Shown here piece after piece: positions 1-6,527 of a stretch of DNA of 10,919 nucleotides (position 1 is its first letter; every line of letters starts with the position of its first letter). Position numbers and translations under genes: made by a program. The notes beneath the pieces were generated by a model. The model saw nothing but the letters and a program-made list of their open reading frames with translations, had not been told where the DNA came from and did not search any database. Where the stretch lies: contig CALBJS010000209.1 of NCBI GenBank assembly GCA_937892995.1, positions 1-10,919 of the forward strand, given 5' to 3'. The stretch is from an uncultured Peptococcaceae bacterium (lineage in GTDB: Bacteria; Bacillota; Desulfitobacteriia; Desulfitobacteriales; Syntrophobotulaceae).

Positions 1-815
1 GGTATCAGGATATCTGACCCTGGAATCCACAAAGAGTCTGGGTCCGTTATCCCAAGGTTCTTAAACAATCTGTCCTGGTCTCCTCTTCCTCTTTTTGACG
101 GTATTGGTACAAATGCTTGCCCGGAGCCGTCAAGCCTGGAATACATGTCCGAGACCAGCTGGACATACTCCTTAATTCCCGTTCCATCACAGCAGGCGTG
201 GTTAGCTTTTATTCCCACGATATCACATTCATCCGACCGGATCAGCTTTACTTTTATCTTGGGGTCATCATCCATATTCAAAGGGCTTTCTAAAAACCTC
301 TGAACAGTCGTATTGGGATCTGGGACTTTCTCAAGGGAACAGAACATCACTTCATTGATATTTTCCAACCGTTTCCAGTACGGCGGATTCCCTTCAACGA
401 ATCTGCATCCCAAAACAGGCTCTACATCAACTGACAGCCTTACTGCTTTAACCAGCCTGTCAAAATCCAATCTCCCGTCGAGCCTCAAGATGGCTTGAGA
501 ATGAAAATTTCCCATTCCGTAACGGGCAACATAATTATATATGTCATGCCCGTTTGCCGGCAGGACATCCGGACTGTCCGGTATCTTCCCTATTCCGTGC
601 TTGCTGATATCCAGGTACTTCTCAAAGGCCTTGCCCAATTCCTTATAATAGGTCACCATATAATCGGGCATATTTTCGTAGAATTTATAGTAGCGGTCCA
701 AATCGAACAAGGGGAGAATGGCTTCAAAAGGGTTTTCATTTCTAGCGAGTTTTTTTAATAAGTCTCCATCAGATATCTTTATTTTAGTATCTCCGAATTT
801 AATTTTGATCTCCAC
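1..815 (-). CDS. Condensation-domain (COG4908-like) acyltransferase with extra N-terminal small domain, partial at left edge
   Basis: This is the last gene of the minus-strand operon; 271 codons are visible and the C-terminus lies outside the window. I start it at a GTG (815-813), with AAGGG about 10 nt upstream. Residues 1-67 form a separate domain opening with a KIKFG motif that resembles the 68-aa protein encoded at 2182-2388. From about residue 93 it aligns with the complete paralogue at 2720-4078: by hand count about 70 of the first 101 aligned residues are identical. The condensation/acyltransferase motif HxxxDG is present (H206-D210-G211, in HACCDG), so the catalytic His is intact. Family knowledge: such proteins transfer an acyl group from a CoA or carrier-protein thioester to an alcohol or amine. 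The substrate is unknown. The gene follows the kinase stop by 67 nt. Expected full length is roughly 510 aa, judged from the paralogue. Confidence 0.85.
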   Translation of the reverse strand, partial: MEIKIKFGDTKIKISDGDLLKKLARNENPFEAILPLFDLDRYYKFYENMPDYMVTYYKELGKAFEKYLDISKHGIGKIPDSPDVLPANGHDIYNYVARYGMGNFHSQAILRLDGRLDFDRLVKAVRLSVDVEPVLGCRFVEGNPPYWKRLENINEVMFCSLEKVPDPNTTVQRFLESPLNMDDDPKIKVKLIRSDECDIVGIKANHACCDGTGIKEYVQLVSDMYSRLDGSGQAFVPIPSKRGRGDQDRLFKNLGITDPDSLWIPGSDILI

Positions 816-882
816 ATTTTTCAGTCCCTTCCAAAATTCAAAAAGGCAGATTAAGGTCTTCAAAACAAAGAATTCGAATAAG

Positions 883-1698
883 TTATGAAAATAGTTTCAG
901 CTGCTTTAACCGCTTATTAATAATCTCCATTAGCCATTTTTCTTCTCCCGGTATCCTGGCCCTCAGTCTGTCCGCCGCCACCGGAAGCATCCATGCATCG
1001 ATATTTTCTAGCTTAGCCTTTGATGCTCTAATATACTCATTCAGGTAAAGCCGGCATGTCATCCATTTAGGGAAAGCAGACATAGTACCCACAATATCGG
1101 GAATTCCGGATGGTATTGCCGGTGAATTGATTATGAGACATGTCCTGGCAACATCCCCTGAAGGGTCTCCCCTGTACGCACCGCTCCAATCTATGGCAAC
1201 AAGCTTATCGTTGGAGACAATTATATTGCCCAAATATAAATCTCCATGGCAAATGCTGTCCCCTTCCGGCAACGTATCTACATAGTCTATAATTTTTTTC
1301 GTCTTGTCTCTCAGTATTCCTGAAGAAAGTGCAATTGCCTGCGAGAATTTTTCCTTTTGAGATGGTATACCTTCAATGGAGTATTGATGAATTTTTTGTT
1401 GAAAGCCTGCCAATTGCTGCACAAAGCTGTGAAACCGCCAGGGCTCCTTTACAAGAATAGCGAGCATTGATTTGCCGAATATCCTTTGAAGTATGATCCC
1501 TTTACGGCCGTCAATCTCTACAATATCGAAAACATCAGGAGAAGGTACTCCAGCTTCATGTATCTTCCGTCCGATTGCGGCCTCCCGCTTCATCCATTCC
1601 TCACGGTAGCCTTCCTTGTAAAGCTTTAATACTTTATCCTGTCCCCACACATATACATCGGCTGTCATTCCTTTACCCAGCAGCACTCCCTTTTCCAT
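883..1698 (-). CDS. APH/choline-kinase-like small-molecule phosphotransferase
   Basis: This 271-aa protein has the protein-kinase-like phosphotransferase fold of the APH family. Visible landmarks are a glycine-rich loop (LGKGMTADVY, residues 7-16), a candidate ATP lysine K25 (KVLKLY), a candidate helix-C glutamate E39, the catalytic loop HGDLYLGN (151-158, Asp153 and Asn158), and the metal-binding Asp170 in IDWSGAYRGDP. An ATG lies two codons further upstream at 1704, but the Shine-Dalgarno AAGGAAG (1705-1711) directly abuts it. The ATG at 1698 sits 6 nt from that site and is the better start. The family phosphorylates hydroxyl groups of small molecules such as aminoglycosides, choline or homoserine; the substrate cannot be read from sequence. 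Its place between the thioesterase and the acyltransferase suggests a metabolic role, not drug resistance. No membrane segment or signal peptide is evident, so it is probably cytoplasmic. Confidence 0.85.
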   Translation of the reverse strand: MEKGVLLGKGMTADVYVWGQDKVLKLYKEGYREEWMKREAAIGRKIHEAGVPSPDVFDIVEIDGRKGIILQRIFGKSMLAILVKEPWRFHSFVQQLAGFQQKIHQYSIEGIPSQKEKFSQAIALSSGILRDKTKKIIDYVDTLPEGDSICHGDLYLGNIIVSNDKLVAIDWSGAYRGDPSGDVARTCLIINSPAIPSGIPDIVGTMSAFPKWMTCRLYLNEYIRASKAKLENIDAWMLPVAADRLRARIPGEEKWLMEIINKRLKQLKLFS

Positions 1699-1748
1699 AA
1701 TCATCTTCCTTTCAAAATGATGTCTTAGACTGCTTCACTGCTCCTGGA

Positions 1749-2177
1749 CTATCCGGTGCTGGAAGACTCGGAAAACTGTCTGAGGCTCTGGTAAATTTCG
1801 GGAGCCTCCTTTTCAATATTGATTGGTTCAATCCTACGGTTTGTCCATACGTGGACTGTTTTTCCCGCAGCAAGGAGTCTCCCTTTTTCCTTTTCAAGCA
1901 CTTCATATTCAAACTTTAACTTAACACAGGACATATGGGATATTCTTGTAATGACTGTTACCTCGTCGCCATGCCTTGCAGGACTTTTAAACCTGCATTC
2001 CATTTCGGTAAGCGGAAGGTAGAAGTCCCTGCCGCCAATTTTCAAATTGGAAGCTCCCGCCTTCCTCAAATAATCCCTTCTACCTTTTTCGAACCAAAGC
2101 GGATAGATTGAATGGTGTACAATGCCCATCCTGTCAACTTCGGTAAATTTAACATGGAGACTTGTTTCTGTTGCCAT
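1749..2177 (-). CDS. Acyl-CoA thioesterase, YbgC/4HBT hotdog family
   Basis: This 142-aa protein has the single hotdog domain size typical of 4-hydroxybenzoyl-CoA thioesterase/YbgC proteins. The N-terminal active-site signature is clear: VDRMGIVHHS (14-23, catalytic Asp15), followed by YPLWFEKGRRDYLRKAG (25-41). Such enzymes hydrolyse acyl-CoA or acyl-carrier thioesters in the cytoplasm, usually as tetramers. The start ATG at 2177 lies 4 nt after the stop of the upstream 68-aa gene, so translation is probably coupled. GGAGG lies about 12 nt upstream, inside the end of that gene. The reading frame is open for 25 more codons upstream, but those overlap the small gene and do not look like family sequence. 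The stop is followed by 50 nt before the kinase gene. Chain length or aromatic preference cannot be decided here. Confidence 0.9.
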   Translation of the reverse strand: MATETSLHVKFTEVDRMGIVHHSIYPLWFEKGRRDYLRKAGASNLKIGGRDFYLPLTEMECRFKSPARHGDEVTVITRISHMSCVKLKFEYEVLEKEKGRLLAAGKTVHVWTNRRIEPINIEKEAPEIYQSLRQFSESSSTG

Positions 2178-2181
2178 TACA

Positions 2182-2388
2182 TTATTCGTCCTCCTTTTTG
2201 TCGGATTTACCGGTTTTTGCATACTTTTCCGCACACTTTGCACATTCTTCAAGATAATTGGTAAGGCTTGAATGAGTCAGTGTGAACAAATCCTTGAAGA
2301 ATTCTGGATTGGGATTTGAAAACATTGTTTCAAGACGTTTATCATTTGGAATCTCAATGGAGACTTCACCAAATTTGATCTTTTTCAT
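2182..2388 (-). CDS. 68-aa small protein, free-standing version of the acyltransferase N-terminal domain
   Basis: This is the first gene of the minus-strand operon. The ATG at 2388 has AAGGAG 10 nt upstream; in-frame codons further upstream lack a ribosome site. I do not recognise a named family. The N-terminus (KIKFGEVSIEI, residues 3-13) and overall pattern match residues 1-67 of the partial acyltransferase at 1-815: both begin with a KIKFG beta-strand-like segment and have an NPNPEFF/NENPFEA stretch near residues 25-31. A probable helix ending in EKY then follows. A CxxC pair (Cys49, Cys52) is present in the free protein, but the equivalent positions in the fused copy are not cysteines. 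The C-terminus is a charged Lys/Asp/Glu tail. There is no DSL-type serine motif of an acyl carrier protein. I infer a partner or docking role for the acyltransferases; the function is unknown. Confidence 0.75.
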   Translation of the reverse strand: MKKIKFGEVSIEIPNDKRLETMFSNPNPEFFKDLFTLTHSSLTNYLEECAKCAEKYAKTGKSDKKEDE

Positions 2389-2719
2389 ACCTGCCCCACT
2401 CCTTAAATCAGGTTCACAATACAAAATTTTCCCTGTCATGTATACATAAGGTGTAGCAGACAGCAAAAACATATTTTATAATTCCATATTATGGTGTTTT
2501 AGGTACAAGTGTTACATTCAATCTCTTATGTGTGCTATTTATTTTTGCTTTGGGGGCAGCAACATACAAATTATTCCCTAATTGCAAAACTGTGACATTT
2601 GGATTAGCACTTCATAATATGATACTGCAGACAAATTACAATCACTTTCAAAATTATGTAAATATAACCACTGCAAAGTCAGTGAGCCTTAGAAAATTTT
2701 TTAAAAGGAGCGTTTAAAA
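2389..2719. other. Divergent intergenic region between the acyl-transfer operon and its paralogue
   Basis: This 331-nt AT-rich spacer separates two divergently transcribed units and should hold both promoters. A perfect 10-bp palindrome ATGTATACAT lies at 2438-2447. A -10-like TATGAT (2618-2623, plus strand) is visible, but neither direction shows a convincing -35/-10 pair. A 61-codon open frame on the plus strand (2532-2717) has no ribosome site and no family resemblance, so I do not call it a gene. Sequence just upstream of 2720 contains AAAAGGAG, the ribosome site of the next gene. Confidence 0.6.
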
Positions 2720-4078
2720 GTGAAATCAATGTTTAAATTCCCCAAAATCAACAAGCTGGATTATGATGCCGGATCGGATATTATGCCCGCGTACGCTCAT
2801 GATTTTGGCAATTATGTAGCCCGGTACGGAATGGGAAATTTTCAGATCCAGGTTATAATGAAGCTGGATGGCAGAATAGACTTTGACAAGCTGTCAAGAG
2901 CAGTAAGATTATCCGTTGATGCTGAGCCGGTTCTGGGCTGCCGGTTTGTTGAGCATGACCCTCCATATTGGAAACGGTTGGAGGATATTGATAAAACAGA
3001 GTTCTGCTCCATGGAGGAGACCACCAACGTGGAAGAAGCTGTCCAACGGTTTTTGGAGAGCCGTCTAGATATGGACCATGACCCTATGGTTAAAGTAAAA
3101 CTCATACGTTCGCAGGAGTATGACACTATAGGTATTAAGCTTAACCACACATGCAGTGATGGAGCCGGAACAAAGGAATACATCCATCTTCTGGCACATA
3201 TTTATTCCTGTATCGACTGCGAAAATGGGGAGTATGTGCCAAAACCGAGCGTGCGCAGCAGGGAAGATCATGAACGGGTATTAAATGCCCTTGGCATAGA
3301 AAACCCGGAACTTGACAATTCAGTAGTAGAAAGCCCTAGGACCGTCTGGCCTTTCCCATGGAAGTCGGGAGGATCTAAGAATGTCACTCCCTTTGTGATT
3401 TGCAGGCTCCCCGCAGGGCAGCTGGATATATTGTCCAGGTATGCAAAAGAACGGGGCGCTACAATTAATGATTTAATAATTGCCGCCATTTACAGGGCAA
3501 TGTTTAAATTATCCCGGCCTCCATACGGAATTCCTATGGATATTGGCCTTACAGTGGATTTGCGCCGCTACCTCCCCGATAACAAAGCTCAGGCAATCCG
3601 GAATTTTTCAGGAGGAGTTATTTTGAGGGTCCCAAGAATTCACGGTGAATCCTTTGAGGGAACATTATCCAGGGTAGTTTCCGTGATGAATCGCAAAAAA
3701 AACGCAAACCCGGGTTATGAGTGTGCTTCTGGTGCAGAACGTGCAGAAATCTTTATTTTTCATCAGTTTCTGGCTTTTTCCAGATTCGTGTCAAAGATCT
3801 CCGAAATCCTGTCGCAAACAAGCATTTTTTGCTCTCCGGGATTGTCCAACGTAGGCCTTATTTCAAAGTCTTTAATAAAATTTGGTGAGCATGAAGTCAC
3901 TGACGCTTATATTATTCCGCCGGTAATACGTGCACCGGGACTTATGATTGTTGCATCCAGCTATAACGGGATATTGACGCTTGCAACCGGATATTACAAA
4001 GGCTCCATTAATAGGAAGTTTCTCGAGAAACTCCTGAACAAGATGAAAAGTGAACTGATGGAAGGCTGTAAACAGTAG
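2720..4078 (+). CDS. Condensation-domain (COG4908-like) acyltransferase, complete
   Basis: This 452-aa protein starts at a GTG; AAAAGGAG (2703-2710) sits 9 nt ahead of it, whereas the nearest ATG (2729) would be 18 nt away. It belongs to the BAHD/NRPS-condensation superfamily. The active-site motif HTCSDG (143-148, His143 and Asp147) is intact. DLRRYLP (280-286) and SNVG (376-379) match structural motifs common in stand-alone condensation and wax-ester-synthase-like enzymes. No adenylation or carrier domain is attached, so it is a free-standing acyltransferase, probably cytoplasmic or membrane-peripheral. It is a close paralogue of the protein at 1-815, but lacks that protein's KIKFG N-terminal domain. 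It forms a single-gene unit closed by the terminator at 4136-4177. The acyl donor and acceptor are unknown; a CoA thioester is likely, given the thioesterase and CoA ligase nearby. Confidence 0.88.
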   Translation: MKSMFKFPKINKLDYDAGSDIMPAYAHDFGNYVARYGMGNFQIQVIMKLDGRIDFDKLSRAVRLSVDAEPVLGCRFVEHDPPYWKRLEDIDKTEFCSMEETTNVEEAVQRFLESRLDMDHDPMVKVKLIRSQEYDTIGIKLNHTCSDGAGTKEYIHLLAHIYSCIDCENGEYVPKPSVRSREDHERVLNALGIENPELDNSVVESPRTVWPFPWKSGGSKNVTPFVICRLPAGQLDILSRYAKERGATINDLIIAAIYRAMFKLSRPPYGIPMDIGLTVDLRRYLPDNKAQAIRNFSGGVILRVPRIHGESFEGTLSRVVSVMNRKKNANPGYECASGAERAEIFIFHQFLAFSRFVSKISEILSQTSIFCSPGLSNVGLISKSLIKFGEHEVTDAYIIPPVIRAPGLMIVASSYNGILTLATGYYKGSINRKFLEKLLNKMKSELMEGCKQ

Positions 4079-4135
4079 TGCAGAGAGGGGTGTATGCTCT
4101 CCCTCTTAAGTTATTGCTTCAATTGTATTAAATAA

Positions 4136-4177
4136 GGACCGGAATTACTCATTTTCTTCGTAATTTCGGTCCTTTTT
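4136..4177. terminator. Bidirectional rho-independent terminator between convergent genes
   Basis: A 13-bp stem (4136-4148 with 4160-4172, one G-U pair) encloses an 11-nt loop and is followed by TTTTT on the plus strand. On the minus strand the sequence after the stem (TTATTTAAT) is also T-rich. It therefore closes both the acyltransferase gene at 2720-4078 and the CoA ligase gene at 4220-5521. A weaker 6-bp hairpin without a T-run lies just upstream (about 4086-4110). Confidence 0.88.
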
Positions 4178-4219
4178 ACTTCCGAGGCTCAGAGTACCAC
4201 TGTTTCAGTGGCCTCACGA

Positions 4220-5521
4220 CTATATCCTTCGTTTGTCGATGACCCTTTTCGCCTTGCCTTCACTTCGTTCTATGGTCTTAGGCTCTACAAGCCTGACTTT
4301 TGCGTTAATGCCCAGTGTACTAACGATATCTTTTCTGATTTTCACCTCAAGCTCTTCGATTTTCCTTACCTTATCCGAAAATAGGTTCTGTGACATTTCT
4401 ACCCATATCTCCAGTATATCCAAATTATCAACCCTATCTACCATTATAAGGTAATGAGGTGCAGTTTCACCGGTTTCCAGAAGTACACTCTCGATCTGAG
4501 ACGGGAACACATTTACCCCTCTAATTATAAGCATATCATCACTTCTTCCGGTAACCTTGCTCATTCTTGCCAGGGTTCTCCCGCACTCGCATTTTTTATA
4601 TTTCAGCGAGGATACGTCGTGTGTCCTGTATCTGATGAGCGGAATTCCTTCTTTGGTTATAGTGGTGAAAACAAGCTCTCCGGTTGTCTCTTCGGGCAGC
4701 ACTTCCAGGGTTTGGGGATTAATGATTTCAGGTATGAAATGGTCTTCCTGGATGTGCAGGCCATTCCTGCAGGTGCAGTCGACAGATACCCCAGGTCCCA
4801 TTATTTCGCTAAGTCCATATATATCAATTGCCATAATACCTAGGTGCTCCTCTATTTCCTTCCTCATGTTGCCGGACCACGGTTCTGCACCAAAAATTCC
4901 GGCCTTAAGCTTGAGGTCGCTTTTGCGGATTCCCATTTCCTCCATTGTTTCCGCCATATTAAGGGCATACGATGGGGTACATGCCAGAATAGTAGTTCCG
5001 AAGTCCTTCATCACCATCAACTGCCGTTTGGTATTGCCACCTGAAATAGGTATAACAGATGCACCTATTTTTTCAGCACCATAGTGAAGTCCGAGCCCCC
5101 CGGTAAACAGGCCGTATCCGTAAGCAACCTGTACAATGGACTCCTTATTGGCTCCTGCACTGCACAATGACCTTGCCACAACTTCAGACCAGGAATCCAA
5201 ATCCCCCCGTGTATAGCCCACAACCGTCTGTTTCCCTGTAGTTCCGGAAGATGCATGTATCCTCACAATATCACTCATGGGCACTGCAAACATCCCGTAG
5301 GGATAAGTGTCTCTCAAATCCTCTTTGTTTGTGAAGGGCAGTTTTCTCAAATCCTCCAATGATTTTATATCTCCTGGCTCAATTCCGGCTTTTTGCATCC
5401 TGTCACGGTAAAAAGGCACATTACAATAAACCCTGTTAACGGTACTTTTCAGTTTTTCCGTTTGGACTTCAATCATTTCGCTTCTTGGCATACATTCATA
5501 TGCCGGGTTCCAGTACATCAT
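4220..5521 (-). CDS. paaK: Phenylacetate-CoA ligase-type acyl-adenylating enzyme
   Basis: This 433-aa protein is full length for PaaK-type aryl-CoA ligases. It activates an aryl acid (phenylacetate or an indole/aryl acetate in typical members) with ATP to an acyl-AMP, then to the CoA thioester. ANL-family motifs appear in order: the P-loop-like SSGTTGK (91-97), GAEPWS (211-216), YGLSE (235-239), YRTHD (298-302), the hinge-region GRSDDMLIIRGVNVFP (325-340), and the C-terminal catalytic lysine in EGKAKR (421-426). A Cys cluster, CECG (311-314), is common in anaerobe homologues. The ATG at 5521 has GGAGG 7 nt upstream. It is convergent with the acyltransferase at 2720-4078, so it is not in the same operon, although it could supply acyl-CoA. 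No indolepyruvate oxidoreductase genes, a frequent partner in anaerobes, are visible. The exact substrate is uncertain. Confidence 0.93.
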   Translation of the reverse strand: MMYWNPAYECMPRSEMIEVQTEKLKSTVNRVYCNVPFYRDRMQKAGIEPGDIKSLEDLRKLPFTNKEDLRDTYPYGMFAVPMSDIVRIHASSGTTGKQTVVGYTRGDLDSWSEVVARSLCSAGANKESIVQVAYGYGLFTGGLGLHYGAEKIGASVIPISGGNTKRQLMVMKDFGTTILACTPSYALNMAETMEEMGIRKSDLKLKAGIFGAEPWSGNMRKEIEEHLGIMAIDIYGLSEIMGPGVSVDCTCRNGLHIQEDHFIPEIINPQTLEVLPEETTGELVFTTITKEGIPLIRYRTHDVSSLKYKKCECGRTLARMSKVTGRSDDMLIIRGVNVFPSQIESVLLETGETAPHYLIMVDRVDNLDILEIWVEMSQNLFSDKVRKIEELEVKIRKDIVSTLGINAKVRLVEPKTIERSEGKAKRVIDKRRI

Positions 5522-6090
5522 ACGTTTTCCTCCAAAGCAACTTTATCGTTTAAAATCTATACTTGTACAAACAGTATATTTACATAATTTATTTTATGTG
5601 ACTACTTTCGAGTGATAATTGACTACAGCATCACAGGTTTTGATTCGTGCAAAAAACAGGATTACATGGCCTTAAAACTTTCACCGAGACGTGAAGAGCT
5701 TGAGATAAATACAATTTATTATATTGAAATCATAGTACGAAAATATATTCTTACAAGCCGTCAAAAAATTAGGACTACGTTGCAGAAGAAAAAAGCCGTG
5801 GTTAGTATCCTTAATTTTTTGGTTGAAAGAGGCTCTGTGACTGGGTATTTATTGCACAAAAATATTTTGTAAATAATTTAAACTAATGATATTTCTCTAT
5901 ACCAAGGGAGTACCAGAGGGGGGCGACATCTTATTTGTACACTCAAGGCATCATACAGAAACGGTTTGCCTGCTTGAACGAAGATGAAATCCTTGTAAAT
6001 AATAGTTTGAAAAGGATCTATAGCCTTCGCAATGTTCATGCTACCCTTTAATTCAACTGTAGCACTGCTTCGGATAGAAAGGATTTGAAG
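5522..6090. other. AT-rich gene-poor spacer
   Basis: I see no gene I can support here. It must contain the promoter of the minus-strand CoA ligase gene near its left end, but no clear -35/-10 pair stands out. An 86-codon plus-strand frame (5612-5872) begins at a GTG without a ribosome site and encodes a Lys/Arg-rich sequence that I do not recognise. A 79-codon minus-strand frame (5878-6117) starts at a TTG without a ribosome site and overlaps the pseudogene that follows. Both may be chance frames or decayed genes. Confidence 0.5.
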
Positions 6091-6298
6091 ATGGAGAAAA
6101 AAACCATTCTTATTCAATAGAATTGCCGCTGTTTACGGCCTCTTTTTTAATTGGCAAGTGAGGAACTATTCTGCGATGTATGTATGTAAAATAAAGTAAG
6201 CACCAATTGTAGATGAGGCGATAAAGTCTAATAGCGATGGGACGGATACTAAGTTAAAACGTGAAAAATACTTGCTATTGTTTAAAGAAAGAGGTTAA
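6091..6298 (+). pseudogene. Decayed gene, probable class I SAM-dependent methyltransferase remnant
   Basis: An ATG at 6091 with an AAAGG ribosome site about 8 nt upstream opens a frame that stops after nine codons. The next frame reads on from inside a run of seven A residues (6097-6103). Removing one A gives MEKKPFLFNRIAAVYGLFFN and continues through WQVRNYSAMY. This resembles the N-terminus of small UbiE-like methyltransferases (FNxIAxxYGLFFN pattern). That frame meets a TAA at 6197-6199, then runs open for 32 more codons to a TAA at 6296-6298, ending in KREKYLLLFKERG. The stop sits inside the stem of a strong terminator, as at a real gene end. The SAM-binding GxGxG region is absent, so I infer a frameshift plus a large internal deletion. 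The family assignment rests on a short N-terminal match and is moderate; the origin of the C-terminal piece is uncertain. Confidence 0.5.
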
Positions 6299-6337
6299 GT
6301 TTAGCCAGCAAATAGGGTTTGAACTTAGCTTCTTTTT
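6289..6337 (+). terminator. Rho-independent terminator of the decayed gene
   Basis: A 14-bp stem (6289-6302 with 6321-6334, including three G-U pairs) has an 18-nt loop and ends in a TTTTT run (6333-6337) that partly overlaps the stem. It begins just before the TAA that ends the remnant reading frame. It also insulates the cyclase gene downstream. Confidence 0.75.
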
Positions 6338-6370
6338 AGCATATTAATGGAAGTATTTTGATGAAACATG

Positions 6371-6376
6371 TATAAT
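6371..6376 (+). promoter_or_regulatory. Candidate -10 box for the diguanylate cyclase gene
   Basis: A perfect TATAAT lies in the spacer after the terminator. I find no good -35 hexamer at 16-18 bp, so promoter strength is uncertain and an activator may be needed. If used, it gives a leader of roughly 135 nt ahead of the coding start at 6520. I recognise no c-di-GMP riboswitch in that leader. Confidence 0.35.
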
Positions 6377-6499
6377 GAAAAAATAAGTGCAAGGTGTGTT
6401 GAGAAAAGGTTTTGAGCGACCATTTGTATGAAATAAGAATAAATTAACTAGGAGATATGTAAAAAGGAACAAATATTTTAAAGTTAAGAATCAAAGAGG

Positions 6500-6527
6500 A
6501 TGATTGGCGATGAAATCTGATGTATAA
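6500..6527 (+). promoter_or_regulatory. Two mini-ORFs overlapping the cyclase start codon
   Basis: The best ribosome site (AAAGAGG, 6493-6499) is 20 nt from the cyclase ATG at 6520, too far for direct use. It is well placed (10 nt) for an ATG at 6510 that encodes only MKSDV and stops at 6525-6527, inside the cyclase gene. Another ATG at 6500 encodes MIGDEI and ends in TGATG, sharing bases with the cyclase ATG. The cyclase may therefore be translated by re-initiation or coupling, which would keep expression low. Confidence 0.35.

Noticed and set aside
2532..2717. 61-codon plus-strand frame in the divergent spacer
   Set aside because: No ribosome site, no family resemblance, and it lies where two promoters are expected.
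4454..5084. Plus-strand frames opposite the CoA ligase (129 and 175 codons)
   Set aside because: Antisense shadows of the intact ligase gene; no ribosome sites or domain features.
5612..5872. 86-codon plus-strand frame
   Set aside because: GTG start without a Shine-Dalgarno site, unrecognised Lys/Arg-rich product in AT-rich DNA; left as possible decay.
5878..6117. 79-codon minus-strand frame
   Set aside because: TTG start without a ribosome site, antisense to the start of the methyltransferase-like remnant, product not recognised.
6125..6148. GCCG/CGGC hairpin followed by TTTTTT as a terminator
   Set aside because: Only a 4-bp stem, and it lies inside the translated part of the remnant gene (coding AAVYGLFF), so the T-run is explained by codons.
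6377..6519. Leader of the cyclase gene as a c-di-GMP riboswitch
   Set aside because: I looked for the class I and class II conserved core sequences and did not find them; a covariance-model scan would be decisive.
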